Positions 53,832 through 62,267 of a stretch of DNA of 64,000 nucleotides are shown one piece after another. The stretch covers positions 214,142 through 278,141 of the forward strand of contig NZ_BAAACZ010000011.1 in the NCBI RefSeq assembly GCF_039521975.1, in the 5' to 3' direction. Each line of letters begins with the position of its first letter. Positions within the stretch are counted from its first letter, which is position 1. The position numbers and the translations under genes are program-made. The notes beneath the pieces are model-generated. The model was given only the letters and a program-made list of their open reading frames with translations. It was not told the DNA's origin and searched no databases. Source of the DNA: Alkalibacillus silvisoli (GTDB lineage: Bacteria > Bacillota > Bacilli > Bacillales > Alkalibacillaceae).

Positions 53832-53862
53832 AACCCCCTTTGTCATTTATACAAAGGGGGTC
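53832..53862. terminator. Bidirectional terminator between MBL hydrolase and FMN reductase genes
   Basis: ACCCCCTTTGT pairs perfectly with ACAAAGGGGGT around a CATTTAT loop. Confidence 0.85.
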
Positions 53863-53866
53863 ATTC

Positions 53867-54433
53867 TTAAAAATCGTATTGATCTTCTTTCTTCTGCTTA
53901 ATCTCTTGATAAGTCTCGGTTAACACAACTGTGTCTTCTATCAAACGATCAATCCTTGCTAACACGTCGTGATTGACGATTTCTTTTCTATGGAAGTCAA
54001 CTTCTTCAATAAATACATAAGTCTGGACGATTTGCGCTTTCATATAGCCTAAAATTGACTTTAAGTGTTGTTCAATAATAAGATAATGTTTTGAAGAACC
54101 AGCTGTCGCAAGCATCCCAACCACTTTATCACGGAAAGCATCAACTGGTAATAGGTCGAAAATATTCTTTAATGTTGCTGGAATTGATGCTTGGAAGATT
54201 GGCGTTCCAATGATAATCGCATCTGCATTCATTATTGTTTCGGTTACATATTTAGTATCACCGTCATAATCTAAATAGTTACGTCCATCACTAAATTGAA
54301 CTTGATAATCTGCTAAGTCGATTAGCGTTAGTTCAGCTTCAGGATATTGCCTTTTTAACGACTCCACTGTGTAATCCATTGCGGTTCTCGTTTTAGAACC
54401 AACAATCGACCCGGATAATCCGACAATTTTCAT
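53867..54433 (-). CDS. NADPH-dependent FMN reductase (SsuE/MsuE-like)
   Basis: A 188-residue flavodoxin-fold reductase with VGLSGSIVGSKTRTAM (FMN phosphate loop) and IIGTPIFQASIPATLKNIFDLLP. It reduces FMN with NAD(P)H and can supply reduced flavin to the adjacent LLM monooxygenase, whose gene ends 14 bases before it. GAGGAGGGAAGAGG precedes the ATG. This pairing as a two-component monooxygenase is inference from proximity. Confidence 0.9.
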   Translation of the reverse strand: MKIVGLSGSIVGSKTRTAMDYTVESLKRQYPEAELTLIDLADYQVQFSDGRNYLDYDGDTKYVTETIMNADAIIIGTPIFQASIPATLKNIFDLLPVDAFRDKVVGMLATAGSSKHYLIIEQHLKSILGYMKAQIVQTYVFIEEVDFHRKEIVNHDVLARIDRLIEDTVVLTETYQEIKQKKEDQYDF

Positions 54434-54447
54434 CCCTCTTCCCTCCT

Positions 54448-55503
54448 CTACTTGCGTGTGTGCTTCTTAATCTCTGGTAGTATTTCAGATCCGATTAGGT
54501 CAATGTTACGTTTTAGTTGATCAAACGGCATCCCACCAAAGTCCATTTGGGCAATGTAACGTTGATGACCAAACAATTCGTGCTGATATAAAATTTTCTC
54601 AATAATTTGTTGTGGACTACCAATATTCATGACATTATGTGGATCAACACCTTGAGCAAAGTTTTGCTTCGGAAAGCCTTGTCCATTCGTCTTCTTCATA
54701 CCTTCATTAATATGAGGATACAATTCTTTAAGTGCTTGTTGTGATGTTTCAGCTGCATAGAAAAAGCCAGCTGTCGCAATCGGTAATTGTTCTGGGTCAT
54801 AACCATTCATACTAGCCGCTTCACGATATGCATCGACCGTTCGTTTAAATACGGTCGCCGGTCCACCTAAATGCGCCATAAACATCGGAACGCCAGCATA
54901 ACCTGCTTTTACAGCACTCGTTGGCGAACCACCTACCGCACGCCAAATAGGCATCCAACCATTTTTCGGACGCGGTAATACGTGGGCATCTTTAAGTGGT
55001 GCGCGATGCTTGCCACTCCAATTAACGACCTCTTCTTCATTAATTTTACGTAATAACTCAAACTTCTCTTCATATAGCTCTTCATAATCTCTTAAGTTAT
55101 AGCCTAACAATTCAAAGTTCCCGACACGAGATGCTCGTCCTGCAACGATCTCTGCACGACCTTTGGAGATTAAATCAATTGTGGCGAAATCCTCATACAC
55201 ACGAACAGGGTCAAGTGTACTAATAATCGTTGATGAGCTTGCAATTTTGATCTTTTCTGTCGCTTGTGCAATAGCACCAAGTACGACAGAGTGAGCTTGT
55301 GTTGTAAAATAATCTTGATGGCTTTCACCAACACTAAAGAAATCAATTCCCGCCTGTTCCGCTAATTGAGCTAACTCAATTATTTCTTGAAGACGTTGTT
55401 CTGTAGATATTCGTTCACCTGTCTGTGGATTTGGTAAATGATCGCCTAAAGTATATAGACCAAATTCAAGACCGTTATCAGGATTAATACGATATTTTTC
55501 CAT
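54448..55503 (-). CDS. LLM-class flavin-dependent oxidoreductase (luciferase-like)
   Basis: A 351-residue TIM-barrel flavin monooxygenase: FEFGLYTLGDHLPNP-type start, IDFFSVGESHQDYFTTQAHSVVLG, TIDLISKGRAEIVAGRASR (flavin-binding), and GSPQQIIEKILYQHELFG. ATG at 55503 with GAAGGGCTG upstream is preferred to the ATG at 55521. It forms an operon with the FMN reductase and is divergent from an HxlR regulator. Substrate unknown; related members oxidise alkanes, sulfonates or aldehydes. Confidence 0.9.
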   Translation of the reverse strand: MEKYRINPDNGLEFGLYTLGDHLPNPQTGERISTEQRLQEIIELAQLAEQAGIDFFSVGESHQDYFTTQAHSVVLGAIAQATEKIKIASSSTIISTLDPVRVYEDFATIDLISKGRAEIVAGRASRVGNFELLGYNLRDYEELYEEKFELLRKINEEEVVNWSGKHRAPLKDAHVLPRPKNGWMPIWRAVGGSPTSAVKAGYAGVPMFMAHLGGPATVFKRTVDAYREAASMNGYDPEQLPIATAGFFYAAETSQQALKELYPHINEGMKKTNGQGFPKQNFAQGVDPHNVMNIGSPQQIIEKILYQHELFGHQRYIAQMDFGGMPFDQLKRNIDLIGSEILPEIKKHTRK

Positions 55504-55581
55504 GATGATCAGCCCTTCCATTCTTTTGTTTTTCTTTATTTTATCTTACAATAATATTATCAACGAAAACTGCTTTAAATG

Positions 55582-55625
55582 AAAGTACGCACTTTTATGA
55601 ACCATAGTATACCAAAAGATACTAT
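55582..55625. promoter_or_regulatory. Two palindromes between LLM operon and hxlR-type gene
   Basis: AAAGT-ACGC-ACTTT (55582-55595) and ATAGTAT-N8-ATACTAT (55604-55625) lie in the divergent promoter region. The second is of the type expected for a dimeric winged-helix regulator and lies just before the regulator start. Binding is inferred. Confidence 0.6.
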
Positions 55626-55640
55626 AAGGAGTGTTCCTCA

Positions 55641-55994
55641 ATGGAAGAACGTCAAGTAGAATTATGTCGTGTTGAAGATGCTTTAAGTATTCTAGTCGGC
55701 AAGTGGAAACCGATTATATTATTACACCTTTTACATGAAGGTACTCACCGTTTCAATGAACTTAAACGTAAATTACCGGGGATTACACAGAAAATGCTAA
55801 CGAAACAACTGCGTGAATTAGAAGCAGAAGATATTGTAGAACGCACAGTTTTTCCTCAAGTTCCGCCAAAAGTAGAGTATTCGATCAGTGAATACGGTCA
55901 AACCTTAGAACCGATTTTAGAAGCAATGCACGAATGGGGAACGAATCACACACTTAGAAAGAGACAAATAGAACAAAATAAGGATGAACAATAA
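55641..55994 (+). CDS. HxlR family regulator
   Basis: A 117-residue winged-helix regulator with a Cys at residue 9 (VELCRVEDAL), followed by LVGKWKPIILLHLLHEGTHRFNELKRKLPGITQKMLTKQLRELE, the standard HxlR DNA-binding region. Relatives such as YodB and HypR sense quinones, diamide or hypochlorite through that N-terminal Cys. AAGGAG precedes the start. Divergent from a flavin oxidoreductase pair, it probably controls it in response to electrophile or oxidative stress. Confidence 0.92.
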   Translation: MEERQVELCRVEDALSILVGKWKPIILLHLLHEGTHRFNELKRKLPGITQKMLTKQLRELEAEDIVERTVFPQVPPKVEYSISEYGQTLEPILEAMHEWGTNHTLRKRQIEQNKDEQ

Positions 55995-56012
55995 ACTGTC
56001 CATCCTTGTTTT
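55980..56012 (+). terminator. Terminator after the HxlR gene
   Basis: AAGGATG pairs with CATCCTT around a 14-base loop, followed by GTTTT; it overlaps the end of both converging genes. Confidence 0.65.
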
Positions 56013-56613
56013 ACACTAATTCTTTATTTAAATAATGTAATAGATCCGTTAATGATGCGTATTGTTCATCATTAATCACATCATAATACTGGAATATCGG
56101 TGTGTAACTCTTGGTTAACCTTTCATTCACCGCTTCTAGATCTTTCTCAATATCTTCAATTGACTTCTTATATTTATCTTGAATTGGTAAATCAGTATAC
56201 TCGCTTGCAAATTGAACTTCACTTTTTGCAATCGTGCCATTAAAATGAGGCGCCTTTGCCTTTATATCCTCTAGAAACAAAGTATGATCACTTATAATTT
56301 CGTTATGACTATATACTCTTACCGTTAAATCTAAAGTATCATTAACCATTAACTCTGCTCTTCTTTGTCCTATTGATGCAACGATAAACACATTACTATC
56401 AGAAATCTGAAAATCTCGTTTATAAAAATACTCCTTAAATTGTTGAATGGCCTCTTTCACTTTTTCAAACTTAATTTTTTTATAAGTTGTCGACTCATTC
56501 AAGCTTTGATACCCCTTGTTTAATTGTTTATAGGCCTTTTTAAGATTGCGATCTAATTCGTTCAATGCTAAGTCAGTATGAATCATCTCTTTAGCTTCAT
56601 CAAAGAACCCCAT
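56011..56613 (-). CDS. Uncharacterised protein, helical N-terminus
   Basis: A 200-residue soluble protein starting MGFFDEAKEMIHTD behind AAAGGGGATGAG. Residues 10-70 form charged helices, probably a coiled coil (NELDRNLKKAYKQLNKGYQSLNE), followed by a beta-rich middle (NVFIVASIGQRRAELMVNDTLDLTVRVYSH) and a second helical part. The longer frame from 56679 is rejected. Not recognised; neighbours give no hint. Confidence 0.7.
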   Translation of the reverse strand: MGFFDEAKEMIHTDLALNELDRNLKKAYKQLNKGYQSLNESTTYKKIKFEKVKEAIQQFKEYFYKRDFQISDSNVFIVASIGQRRAELMVNDTLDLTVRVYSHNEIISDHTLFLEDIKAKAPHFNGTIAKSEVQFASEYTDLPIQDKYKKSIEDIEKDLEAVNERLTKSYTPIFQYYDVINDEQYASLTDLLHYLNKELV

Positions 56614-56767
56614 TGACTCATCCCCTTTCTTACTAATAATTACGATTGGTATATTGTTGATATACATGACAAATTTCATTTTTATAGGTATTTTCTATAA
56701 CAATTAAATCACTTATATTCATATACATAGATTATTAGATTGCCAATTGCTATAAGGAGGGATCGCA

Positions 56768-57019
56768 ATGGGGTTTTGTCTTTTGGGGTATCGTTATTGT
56801 GGACCGGGCTGTAGTGGTCCAGGTGCTCCTGTCAACCGGATTGACCGAGCATGTAAAGCGCATGATGATTGCTATAGAAGAAGAAGTCATTCAAAAAAAC
56901 AATGTGATGAAGCATTTATTCGAAGGCTTGATCTTATAAAACAGCAATCAAATTATGAGGGTCGCCACGCTCGATTAATTCGAGATGTCATGAGTATTCG
57001 TCTAAAATTTTATTGGTAA
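56768..57019 (+). CDS. Small phospholipase A2-like protein
   Basis: An 83-residue protein with a secretory PLA2-type signature: Ca-binding loop YCGPGCSGPGAPVNRID, then the active-site RACKAHDDCYRRRSH (His-Asp pair and two Cys), and further Cys later. Such a short form resembles the PLA2 domain of parvovirus capsids and small bacterial proteins annotated that way. No signal peptide. AAGGAGG precedes the ATG. It would hydrolyse the sn-2 ester of phospholipids if active; role unknown. Terminator follows. Confidence 0.8.
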   Translation: MGFCLLGYRYCGPGCSGPGAPVNRIDRACKAHDDCYRRRSHSKKQCDEAFIRRLDLIKQQSNYEGRHARLIRDVMSIRLKFYW

Positions 57020-57059
57020 ACTCATAAAGTCATTCTGAGATAATTAATTGTAATAATAG

Positions 57060-57103
57060 AAAATCCGAACGATTCATCATATAAGTGAACTCGTTCGGAT
57101 TAT
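57060..57103 (+). terminator. Terminator after the phospholipase A2-like gene
   Basis: ATCCGAACGA (57063-57072) pairs with TCGTTCGGAT (57091-57100). The same stem is used after parC. Confidence 0.75.
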
Positions 57104-57132
57104 AGCACTACGATACCGACTATTCTTAACTT

Positions 57133-58134
57133 CTATTTACCCTCTACAACCTCTTTTAATATCTCATATGAACGCTTTTGTTTATCGCGGTCATAAATGT
57201 AAGTAATTGCCATAATTTCATCTACATCAAATTGTTCTTGAAAACTAGTTAATTGTTTCTTCACTGTTTCTTTGCTACCTATTAATGAAGCGCTAGTCAT
57301 TGAATCGACAATTTGCTTTTCAGAACCTTTATAGTATGCCTCTATATTGTCAATTGGAGGACTAAGTGGCTTTTGGGTACCTCTTACAACATTGAGGAAA
57401 AATTGCTCTACTGTTGATTTTTCACGAATGGCTTCTTCATCTGTTTCTGCTGCAATAACATTTAAACAGACCATCATGTATGGCTCATCCAGGTACTGTG
57501 AAGGTTCAAATTGTTCACGATAAATCTTAATCGCTTCACGCATGTGACGAGGAGCAAAATGTGCAGCGAATGCATAAGGTAATCCTAATTTAGCCGCTAG
57601 CCTAGCTGAATCAGTTGATGAACCTAAAATGTAAACAGGAATATTTGAATCAACACCTGGGTATGCTTTTACAAACCCTTGATTCTCTTGTGGTCCAAAA
57701 TACTTTAAAATCTCTTTAACGTCATTCGGAAAGTCATGAACAGAATCATGCTTCGAACGTCTGATGGCACTAGCTGTTAATTGGTCTGTACCAGGCGCCC
57801 GACCTAAGCCTAAATCTAATCGACCTTTATAAATGGTCTCCATCGTCCCAAACTGTTCTGCTACAATTAGCGGTGAATGATTAGGAAGCATGACACCACC
57901 AGACCCTACGCGAATTTTTTCCGTATATTCTAATGTATGTTTCATTAACATCGTCGTTGCTGAACTTACCAAAGTCGAGGTGTTATGGTGCTCTGCGATC
58001 CAATAACGTACATAGCCCATCTCTTCTGTTACTTGAGCTAAATCAACCATTGCATCAATGGCATCTTTGGCATTTTCTCCTTCTCTAATTGGTACTAAAT
58101 TTAATACAGATAAAGAAATGTCTGTTTTAGTCAT
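57133..58134 (-). CDS. LLM-class flavin-dependent oxidoreductase
   Basis: A 333-residue luciferase-like TIM-barrel enzyme of the MsnO8/YceB type: SVLNLVPIREGENA, RYWIAEHHNTSTLVSSATT, GSGGVMLPNHSPLIVAEQFGTME and GLGRAPGTDQ. AAAGGGTTATGCAAT precedes the ATG. A second member of the superfamily lies at 54448 but is of a different subgroup. No reductase gene is adjacent; substrate unknown. The stretch 58135-58416 holds no visible gene apart from a hairpin. Confidence 0.9.
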   Translation of the reverse strand: MTKTDISLSVLNLVPIREGENAKDAIDAMVDLAQVTEEMGYVRYWIAEHHNTSTLVSSATTMLMKHTLEYTEKIRVGSGGVMLPNHSPLIVAEQFGTMETIYKGRLDLGLGRAPGTDQLTASAIRRSKHDSVHDFPNDVKEILKYFGPQENQGFVKAYPGVDSNIPVYILGSSTDSARLAAKLGLPYAFAAHFAPRHMREAIKIYREQFEPSQYLDEPYMMVCLNVIAAETDEEAIREKSTVEQFFLNVVRGTQKPLSPPIDNIEAYYKGSEKQIVDSMTSASLIGSKETVKKQLTSFQEQFDVDEIMAITYIYDRDKQKRSYEILKEVVEGK

Positions 58135-58385
58135 ATTGCATAACCCTTTCTTGATTGCTAGAAAATATAAACTTTGTCCTACCTACTACATAATTACAAA
58201 AAAGCAAGTTATTCTTTATTTAATTCAAATCAATCTTATCAGTTTCATATTTAAATTTGAATCAATTTGCTTTATCAGCATAATAATGCTCCTTTAATAA
58301 TAAATTATATAAATTTCCTTTTATATGGAATACTATTAATCTATTAAACCATTTATGAAGGTGGTTGGTCTTACTCATCTCCTTA

Positions 58386-58411
58386 CCTAGCCCACTTTTC
58401 TGAGGGCTAGG
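58386..58411. terminator. Hairpin downstream of the DUF4198 gene
   Basis: CCTAGCCC pairs with GGGCTAGG around a 10-base loop. T-runs are poor; a weak terminator of the minus-strand gene is likely. Confidence 0.5.
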
Positions 58412-58416
58412 TTGAT

Positions 58417-59196
58417 TTAATCATTCTTTTCTTGAACAACAAAAGTCATTGTTGCTTCATATTCAACTCCTTCATCTTCTAATTCTGCACGAATTAAGTA
58501 ATAATCTGCTTCACCTGCTTCCCAACCAAATTTTCCGTTTAGGTCTGTTTCTAGCTGGATGTCAGCTGAATCACTTCTTCTAATCACAGAAACGTCCTCA
58601 TCTTCAACTGGTTCACCATTTAATATTAATTGAGCTGTAATAAATTCCCCTGGTGTAGTGACGACAGGGTTAAACATCGGTACAATTTCTGCTCGGTCTG
58701 AGGTGACAGGCTGTTCATAACCCGTCATCTCTTCCACTCCTTCTATTGTTGGGGTTTCACTTGCTGCTACAAAAGCTTTTGCTGTTCTAACTCTTGCTTC
58801 TTCCTGATCGCCATATTTAAAATCCCCTTTTGCCGTAACAGTATAAATACCGTCTTCATCTGTTTTAAACGATCCATTGTAAAAGTTATTTAACCCTGCT
58901 CGGTCATCATCAACTTCTGAAACCTCTCCCATGTAATAAAAATCACTTGTCATATCATGTTCCTTTTCAGACGGAGTTTTTACGATCACTTTCGTATCTT
59001 GAATTCCCCATTTACGGTCAATTCTATAGCTAGTATGCTGATCTGAATGATTTCCAAAATAAAGCTCCGTGTACGCTTTTTGACCTTTTTCAACAATTGG
59101 TGTATTTATTTCCACCCATCCATTATGCGCCGAAACGTTTACGACAACAAACAATAACGCCAATACACTTAAGCTTGTTGCAATCAGGTATTTCAT
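58417..59196 (-). CDS. Secreted DUF4198-domain protein
   Basis: A 259-residue protein with a signal peptide (residues 1-26, ending VNVSAHNG) and beta-rich domains of the DUF4198/CbiK-type family: HNGWVEINTPIVEKGQKAYTELYFGNH, then a Ni/Co-binding-like N-terminal His right after the predicted cleavage site. C-terminal repeat domain contains YYLIRAELEDEGVEYEATMTF. Related proteins sit with nickel or cobalt uptake, but no such transporter is nearby. ATG at 59196 with GAGG 8 bases upstream is preferred. Confidence 0.75.
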   Translation of the reverse strand: MKYLIATSLSVLALLFVVVNVSAHNGWVEINTPIVEKGQKAYTELYFGNHSDQHTSYRIDRKWGIQDTKVIVKTPSEKEHDMTSDFYYMGEVSEVDDDRAGLNNFYNGSFKTDEDGIYTVTAKGDFKYGDQEEARVRTAKAFVAASETPTIEGVEEMTGYEQPVTSDRAEIVPMFNPVVTTPGEFITAQLILNGEPVEDEDVSVIRRSDSADIQLETDLNGKFGWEAGEADYYLIRAELEDEGVEYEATMTFVVQEKND

Positions 59197-59333
59197 AATC
59201 ATCACCTCAATAGTTCAATTTCTTTTTTTAGCGTTCCAAAATCCTTCTTTTTTAACCGCCATAAAAACAATATTCATAAACTACATTTAATAAGAAAGAC
59301 TATAAGTAAATGATTGATTCAGGAGGCACTAAT

Positions 59334-59591
59334 ATGAATGAAGGACACGAAGATATTATTACTATTTATGATGATGATGGTAACGAAAAAGAATTCTCAG
59401 TAGCAGGAATGTTTGATATGCATGAAGAGTCTTATGCTTTATTAAAAGATGAAAATGAGATCTTTGTTATGCGCGTTGAAGAAGAAGGTAATGATCAATA
59501 TTTAGTTAAAATTAACGACCCAGATGAGAAAGCTTCGATTTTAGAAGCTTATGAAGTAGCAACAGAAGCAGAATTCGACGAGGAGTCCTAA
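59334..59591 (+). CDS. DUF1292 protein (YrzB-like)
   Basis: An 85-residue, very acidic protein with EDIITIYDDDGNEKEFSVAGMFD and YALLKDENEIFVMRVEEEG, matching the DUF1292 family. In Bacillus yrzB lies next to yrrK; here it stands alone with another small gene behind it, so it may be a paralogue. CAGGAGG precedes ATG at 59334. Function unknown. Confidence 0.88.
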   Translation: MNEGHEDIITIYDDDGNEKEFSVAGMFDMHEESYALLKDENEIFVMRVEEEGNDQYLVKINDPDEKASILEAYEVATEAEFDEES

Positions 59592-59598
59592 GGCCGAT

Positions 59599-59976
59599 AT
59601 GAGTAAAAGGATCATTGAAGCAATCCCACGAGAGATAAGGGAGAAATACCACAACGAGATTGAAGGGGTAAAGTTTACTAAAAATTTTCGCTCCATGACT
59701 TGTGAAGAGTGGTATATTTTCTTACCTTCTTATAGAGAACCAAACACTAAAGGAGCAGCAGGGAAAGCGATCATTCATTATAACATCTTCGACAATAAAG
59801 AAGTGTTTATTAATACGACTATAATATTTGAAGACCCCGCCTTATCTGATCCTAAACTTCATTCTTTCATATATTTATTATGTGATGAAATTGTGAATCG
59901 ACTGGTTGGTTATGCTGATACGTTATTATCCGTTCACGCAGGGGAGAATTCGTATAACGCTGAATATAGAGAGTAG
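59599..59976 (+). CDS. Uncharacterised 125-residue protein
   Basis: A soluble protein starting MSKRIIEAIPREIREKYH 7 bases after the DUF1292 gene, with YIFLPSYREPNTKGAAGKAIIHYNIFDNKEVFINTTIIFED in the middle. Not recognised; the short spacing suggests co-transcription. A terminator follows directly. Confidence 0.7.
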   Translation: MSKRIIEAIPREIREKYHNEIEGVKFTKNFRSMTCEEWYIFLPSYREPNTKGAAGKAIIHYNIFDNKEVFINTTIIFEDPALSDPKLHSFIYLLCDEIVNRLVGYADTLLSVHAGENSYNAEYRE

Positions 59977-60008
59977 AGATTGGGGATCACTCCTTCTCTA
60001 CTCTTTTT
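59970..60008 (+). terminator. Terminator after the 125-residue gene
   Basis: AGAGTAGAGA pairs with TCTCTACTCT, followed by TTTTTAAA. Confidence 0.85.
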
Positions 60009-60797
60009 AAATTTAGGTATGTCAACATTAAATTAATGCTCTCGTATGTAAACAGCCATTCCAAGGCTCCCGTAAGTAATTTCTTGCCAACACCACGACC
60101 TTACTCAGTTTCTTTAACAGTAAAAAAATCAATACTACCATCACCAAATTCAGGCTCTGCCTCGACATAAATATACCCAATGAGAATACCGTCGTTAGTC
60201 TTTATAAAAACTCTCTTATCTTCATCTAAACGTTTGATAATCTGTTGATTACTATAGTAAGCGCCAGATTATGCTTCGTCACGAAGTTGTTTCATATCGT
60301 CGTAATACTTTGGGGTCATGTCTTCAATGGAATCACCCTTCAGTTCATGGCGATCATTGTGTTTAAAAGTTAATATTGATTCATCACTATGCTTTTCAAA
60401 TGATACATCTTTGGCAAATTGACATGCTCGTTCATTTTTCAAATTCGGAAACATTTCTAACGAATCAATTTCATTTGTAAGCAAATCTGTCATCTCATTC
60501 CACATGTCCAAAACGATATCCTACTTACTCGGAACTATGAATGGCCCCTATATTTCGGCATTACTATTTTCAAAATCTGCGTCAAAACCTAATACACCTA
60601 CTAATTCATTACCTTCATACGGCACAATGAAGCTATCCGTATAATTAATATCATCCATATCATTTTTCATACAATCTACAATTTCGTCTTGTTCTTTTCC
60701 ACAAAAGCCAATATGTGACTTCATGATGATTAAGCTCTGCGATAAAATGAGATATTTTACCGAGTTCATCTTGATTAATGATCCTTATTTCCATCAT
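59987..60797 (-). pseudogene. Two-domain GNAT acetyltransferase with one frameshift and four in-frame stops
   Basis: Starts at ATGATG (60797/60794) behind GAAGAGGA as MEIRIINQDELGKISHFIAELNHHE, shifts frame before SHIGFCGKEQDEIVD, and then runs in one frame to TGA at 59989-59987. Four nonsense codons lie inside: TAG at 60550-60548, TAG at 60523-60521, TAA at 60271-60269 and TAA at 60103-60101. The text between them is otherwise continuous, e.g. AEI-stop-GPFIVPSK-stop-DIVL and KETE-stop-GRGVGKKLL, the latter a GNAT acetyl-CoA-binding motif. Tandem GNAT-like folds are present. Dead gene, decaying by point changes. Confidence 0.8.
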
Positions 60798-60814
60798 AAA
60801 ATCCTCTTCCCTCA

Positions 60815-61443
60815 TTAAAAATGGTGAGACTCTGTTAAATCAACATAATCATCTACAATCACACCTTTTTTAACATAATCTATTAACTTACTAGTTTCAG
60901 ATTCTACTTTGGATCTACCACAATCCGTCTTAAACCAATTATCGATTCTCGATGTACGATCATTCACAGCACACAAGGTAAATTCAATCCAACCAGGCAT
61001 GTATGTCTTTAGGGTTAAATAAAGTCTGCGCATATGAAAAGCTGTCGTCACGACGATTACACGCTTAATATTATGTAAATCAAATGCTCGATCTAAAACT
61101 AGCATCGAAGATAATACATTTTCTTTCGTATGTAGTGATAAGTCTTCAACTAAAATGTCCTTCTCAGGGACACCTTGTTCAATAGCTTTTTCTTTAAGAA
61201 GTGTGACTCTGGCAAACTTGAACCTTCCCAAGTCACACCTCCTGAGAATAGAATTCTCCCTGCTCTACCTTCTTGATACAACTGAACAGCTATAGGTAAA
61301 CGGTACTGCACAGCTTTACTACTCCCTGGAACAAATATTAAATCACCATTCTCAAAATCATCTTCTATGTTTTCAAATAAGAACTCTGTCATTTGTAAAT
61401 CAGTAAGTTGGTCAGGTTCTAGCTGGGATATTTTAATTAACAT
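60815..61443 (-). pseudogene. DUF218 (YdcF-like) protein with a frameshift
   Basis: Frame 1 from ATG 61443 (behind GAGGTGAA) gives LIFVPGSSKAVQYRLPIAVQLYQEGRAGRILFSGGVTWEG... and runs off at a stop near 61150; frame 2 continues AIEQGVPEKDILVEDLSLHTKENVLSSMLV, VTTAFHMRRLY to 60815. The junction lies in an A-rich run around 61187-61195, consistent with a single-base slip. Family members carry the SxHxx metal-independent site of ElyC/YdcF; their role is in envelope metabolism, uncertain. Could be a sequencing slip rather than real decay. Confidence 0.75.
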
Positions 61444-61504
61444 AGTTCACCTCAATGTTTAATTCAAAATTTTACCCTTATGTACTTCGTGAAGTATGCA
61501 TACT

Positions 61505-62114
61505 TTAAAATATATTTAGAAGTTCTGCAAAGTCTTCAATAACATAATCATATTCACTTACTTCACCAAAACCATACTTTGCATAGACAAATGGTATTCC
61601 AGCATATCGTGCTGCTTTCAAATCACCATTTGTATCCCCAACATAAATTGCATCCAATAAATTATTCCTCTCGATCATTAATTTAATATTTTCCCCTTTT
61701 GATAGCCCTGTTCTTCCTGGGTTTTCATAGTCTAAAAAGTATTCTTCTAGTCCGTGATACTTATAGAAAGCTTCTATATATCCATCTTGGCAGTTACTCA
61801 CAATATATAATTTATACCTTTGTGACAGTTTTTCAATTACATTTACCACGTTTTTATATAAATGACCACCTTGTTGTTCTAAATAAACGTTTTCTTGTTC
61901 ACAACATTCTTTTAATACTTGTTTTTGTACCTCTTCATTCAAATTTGGGAACAACTTTTCACCTAATTTGCAGGCCCATTGTTTCCTTAAAATCATCCTT
62001 TGTTAATTCTTTATTGATCTCTTCGTTTTGTTTGATTACATTATTCCAAGCGATTAATACAGTATCTCTTGAATCCCATAAAGTTCCATCTCAATCAAAG
62101 ATTATACTGTCCAT
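61505..62114 (-). pseudogene. HAD hydrolase broken by an in-frame UGA at motif I and a frameshift
   Basis: From ATG at 62114 (GGAGGCTTTATAAA upstream) the protein reads MDSIIFD-stop-DGTLWDSRDTVLIAWNNV, with TGA at 62093-62091 at the position between the two catalytic Asp (usually FDWDGT or FDLDGT). About 45 codons later the frame shifts near 61975 and continues WACKLGEKLFPNLNEEVQ, IVSNCQDGYIEAF (motif II) and YVGDTNGDLKAARYAGIPF (motif IV). Two lesions make it a pseudogene. Confidence 0.8.
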
Positions 62115-62189
62115 TTTATAAAGCCTCCAAAACTATAACAGAATATTATGTCCACTTAATTTTAACACAATATTCCAAGAATTGATCAA

Positions 62190-62217
62190 TAAAAAAACGA
62201 CCAACCTTGTTGATCGT
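62190..62217 (-). terminator. Terminator after the HAD hydrolase
   Basis: ACGATCAAC-AAG-GTTGGTCGT (one mismatch) followed by TTTTTT, read on the minus strand. Confidence 0.8.
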
Positions 62218-62267
62218 CTACGAAAATTACTCTTCTATCTTTTAGCAATTTTCAAACTGAAAACTTA

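Noticed and set aside
62091..62093. UGA as Sec in the HAD hydrolase
   Set aside because: Family motif needs a hydrophobic residue there and the gene is also frameshifted, so it is a pseudogene.
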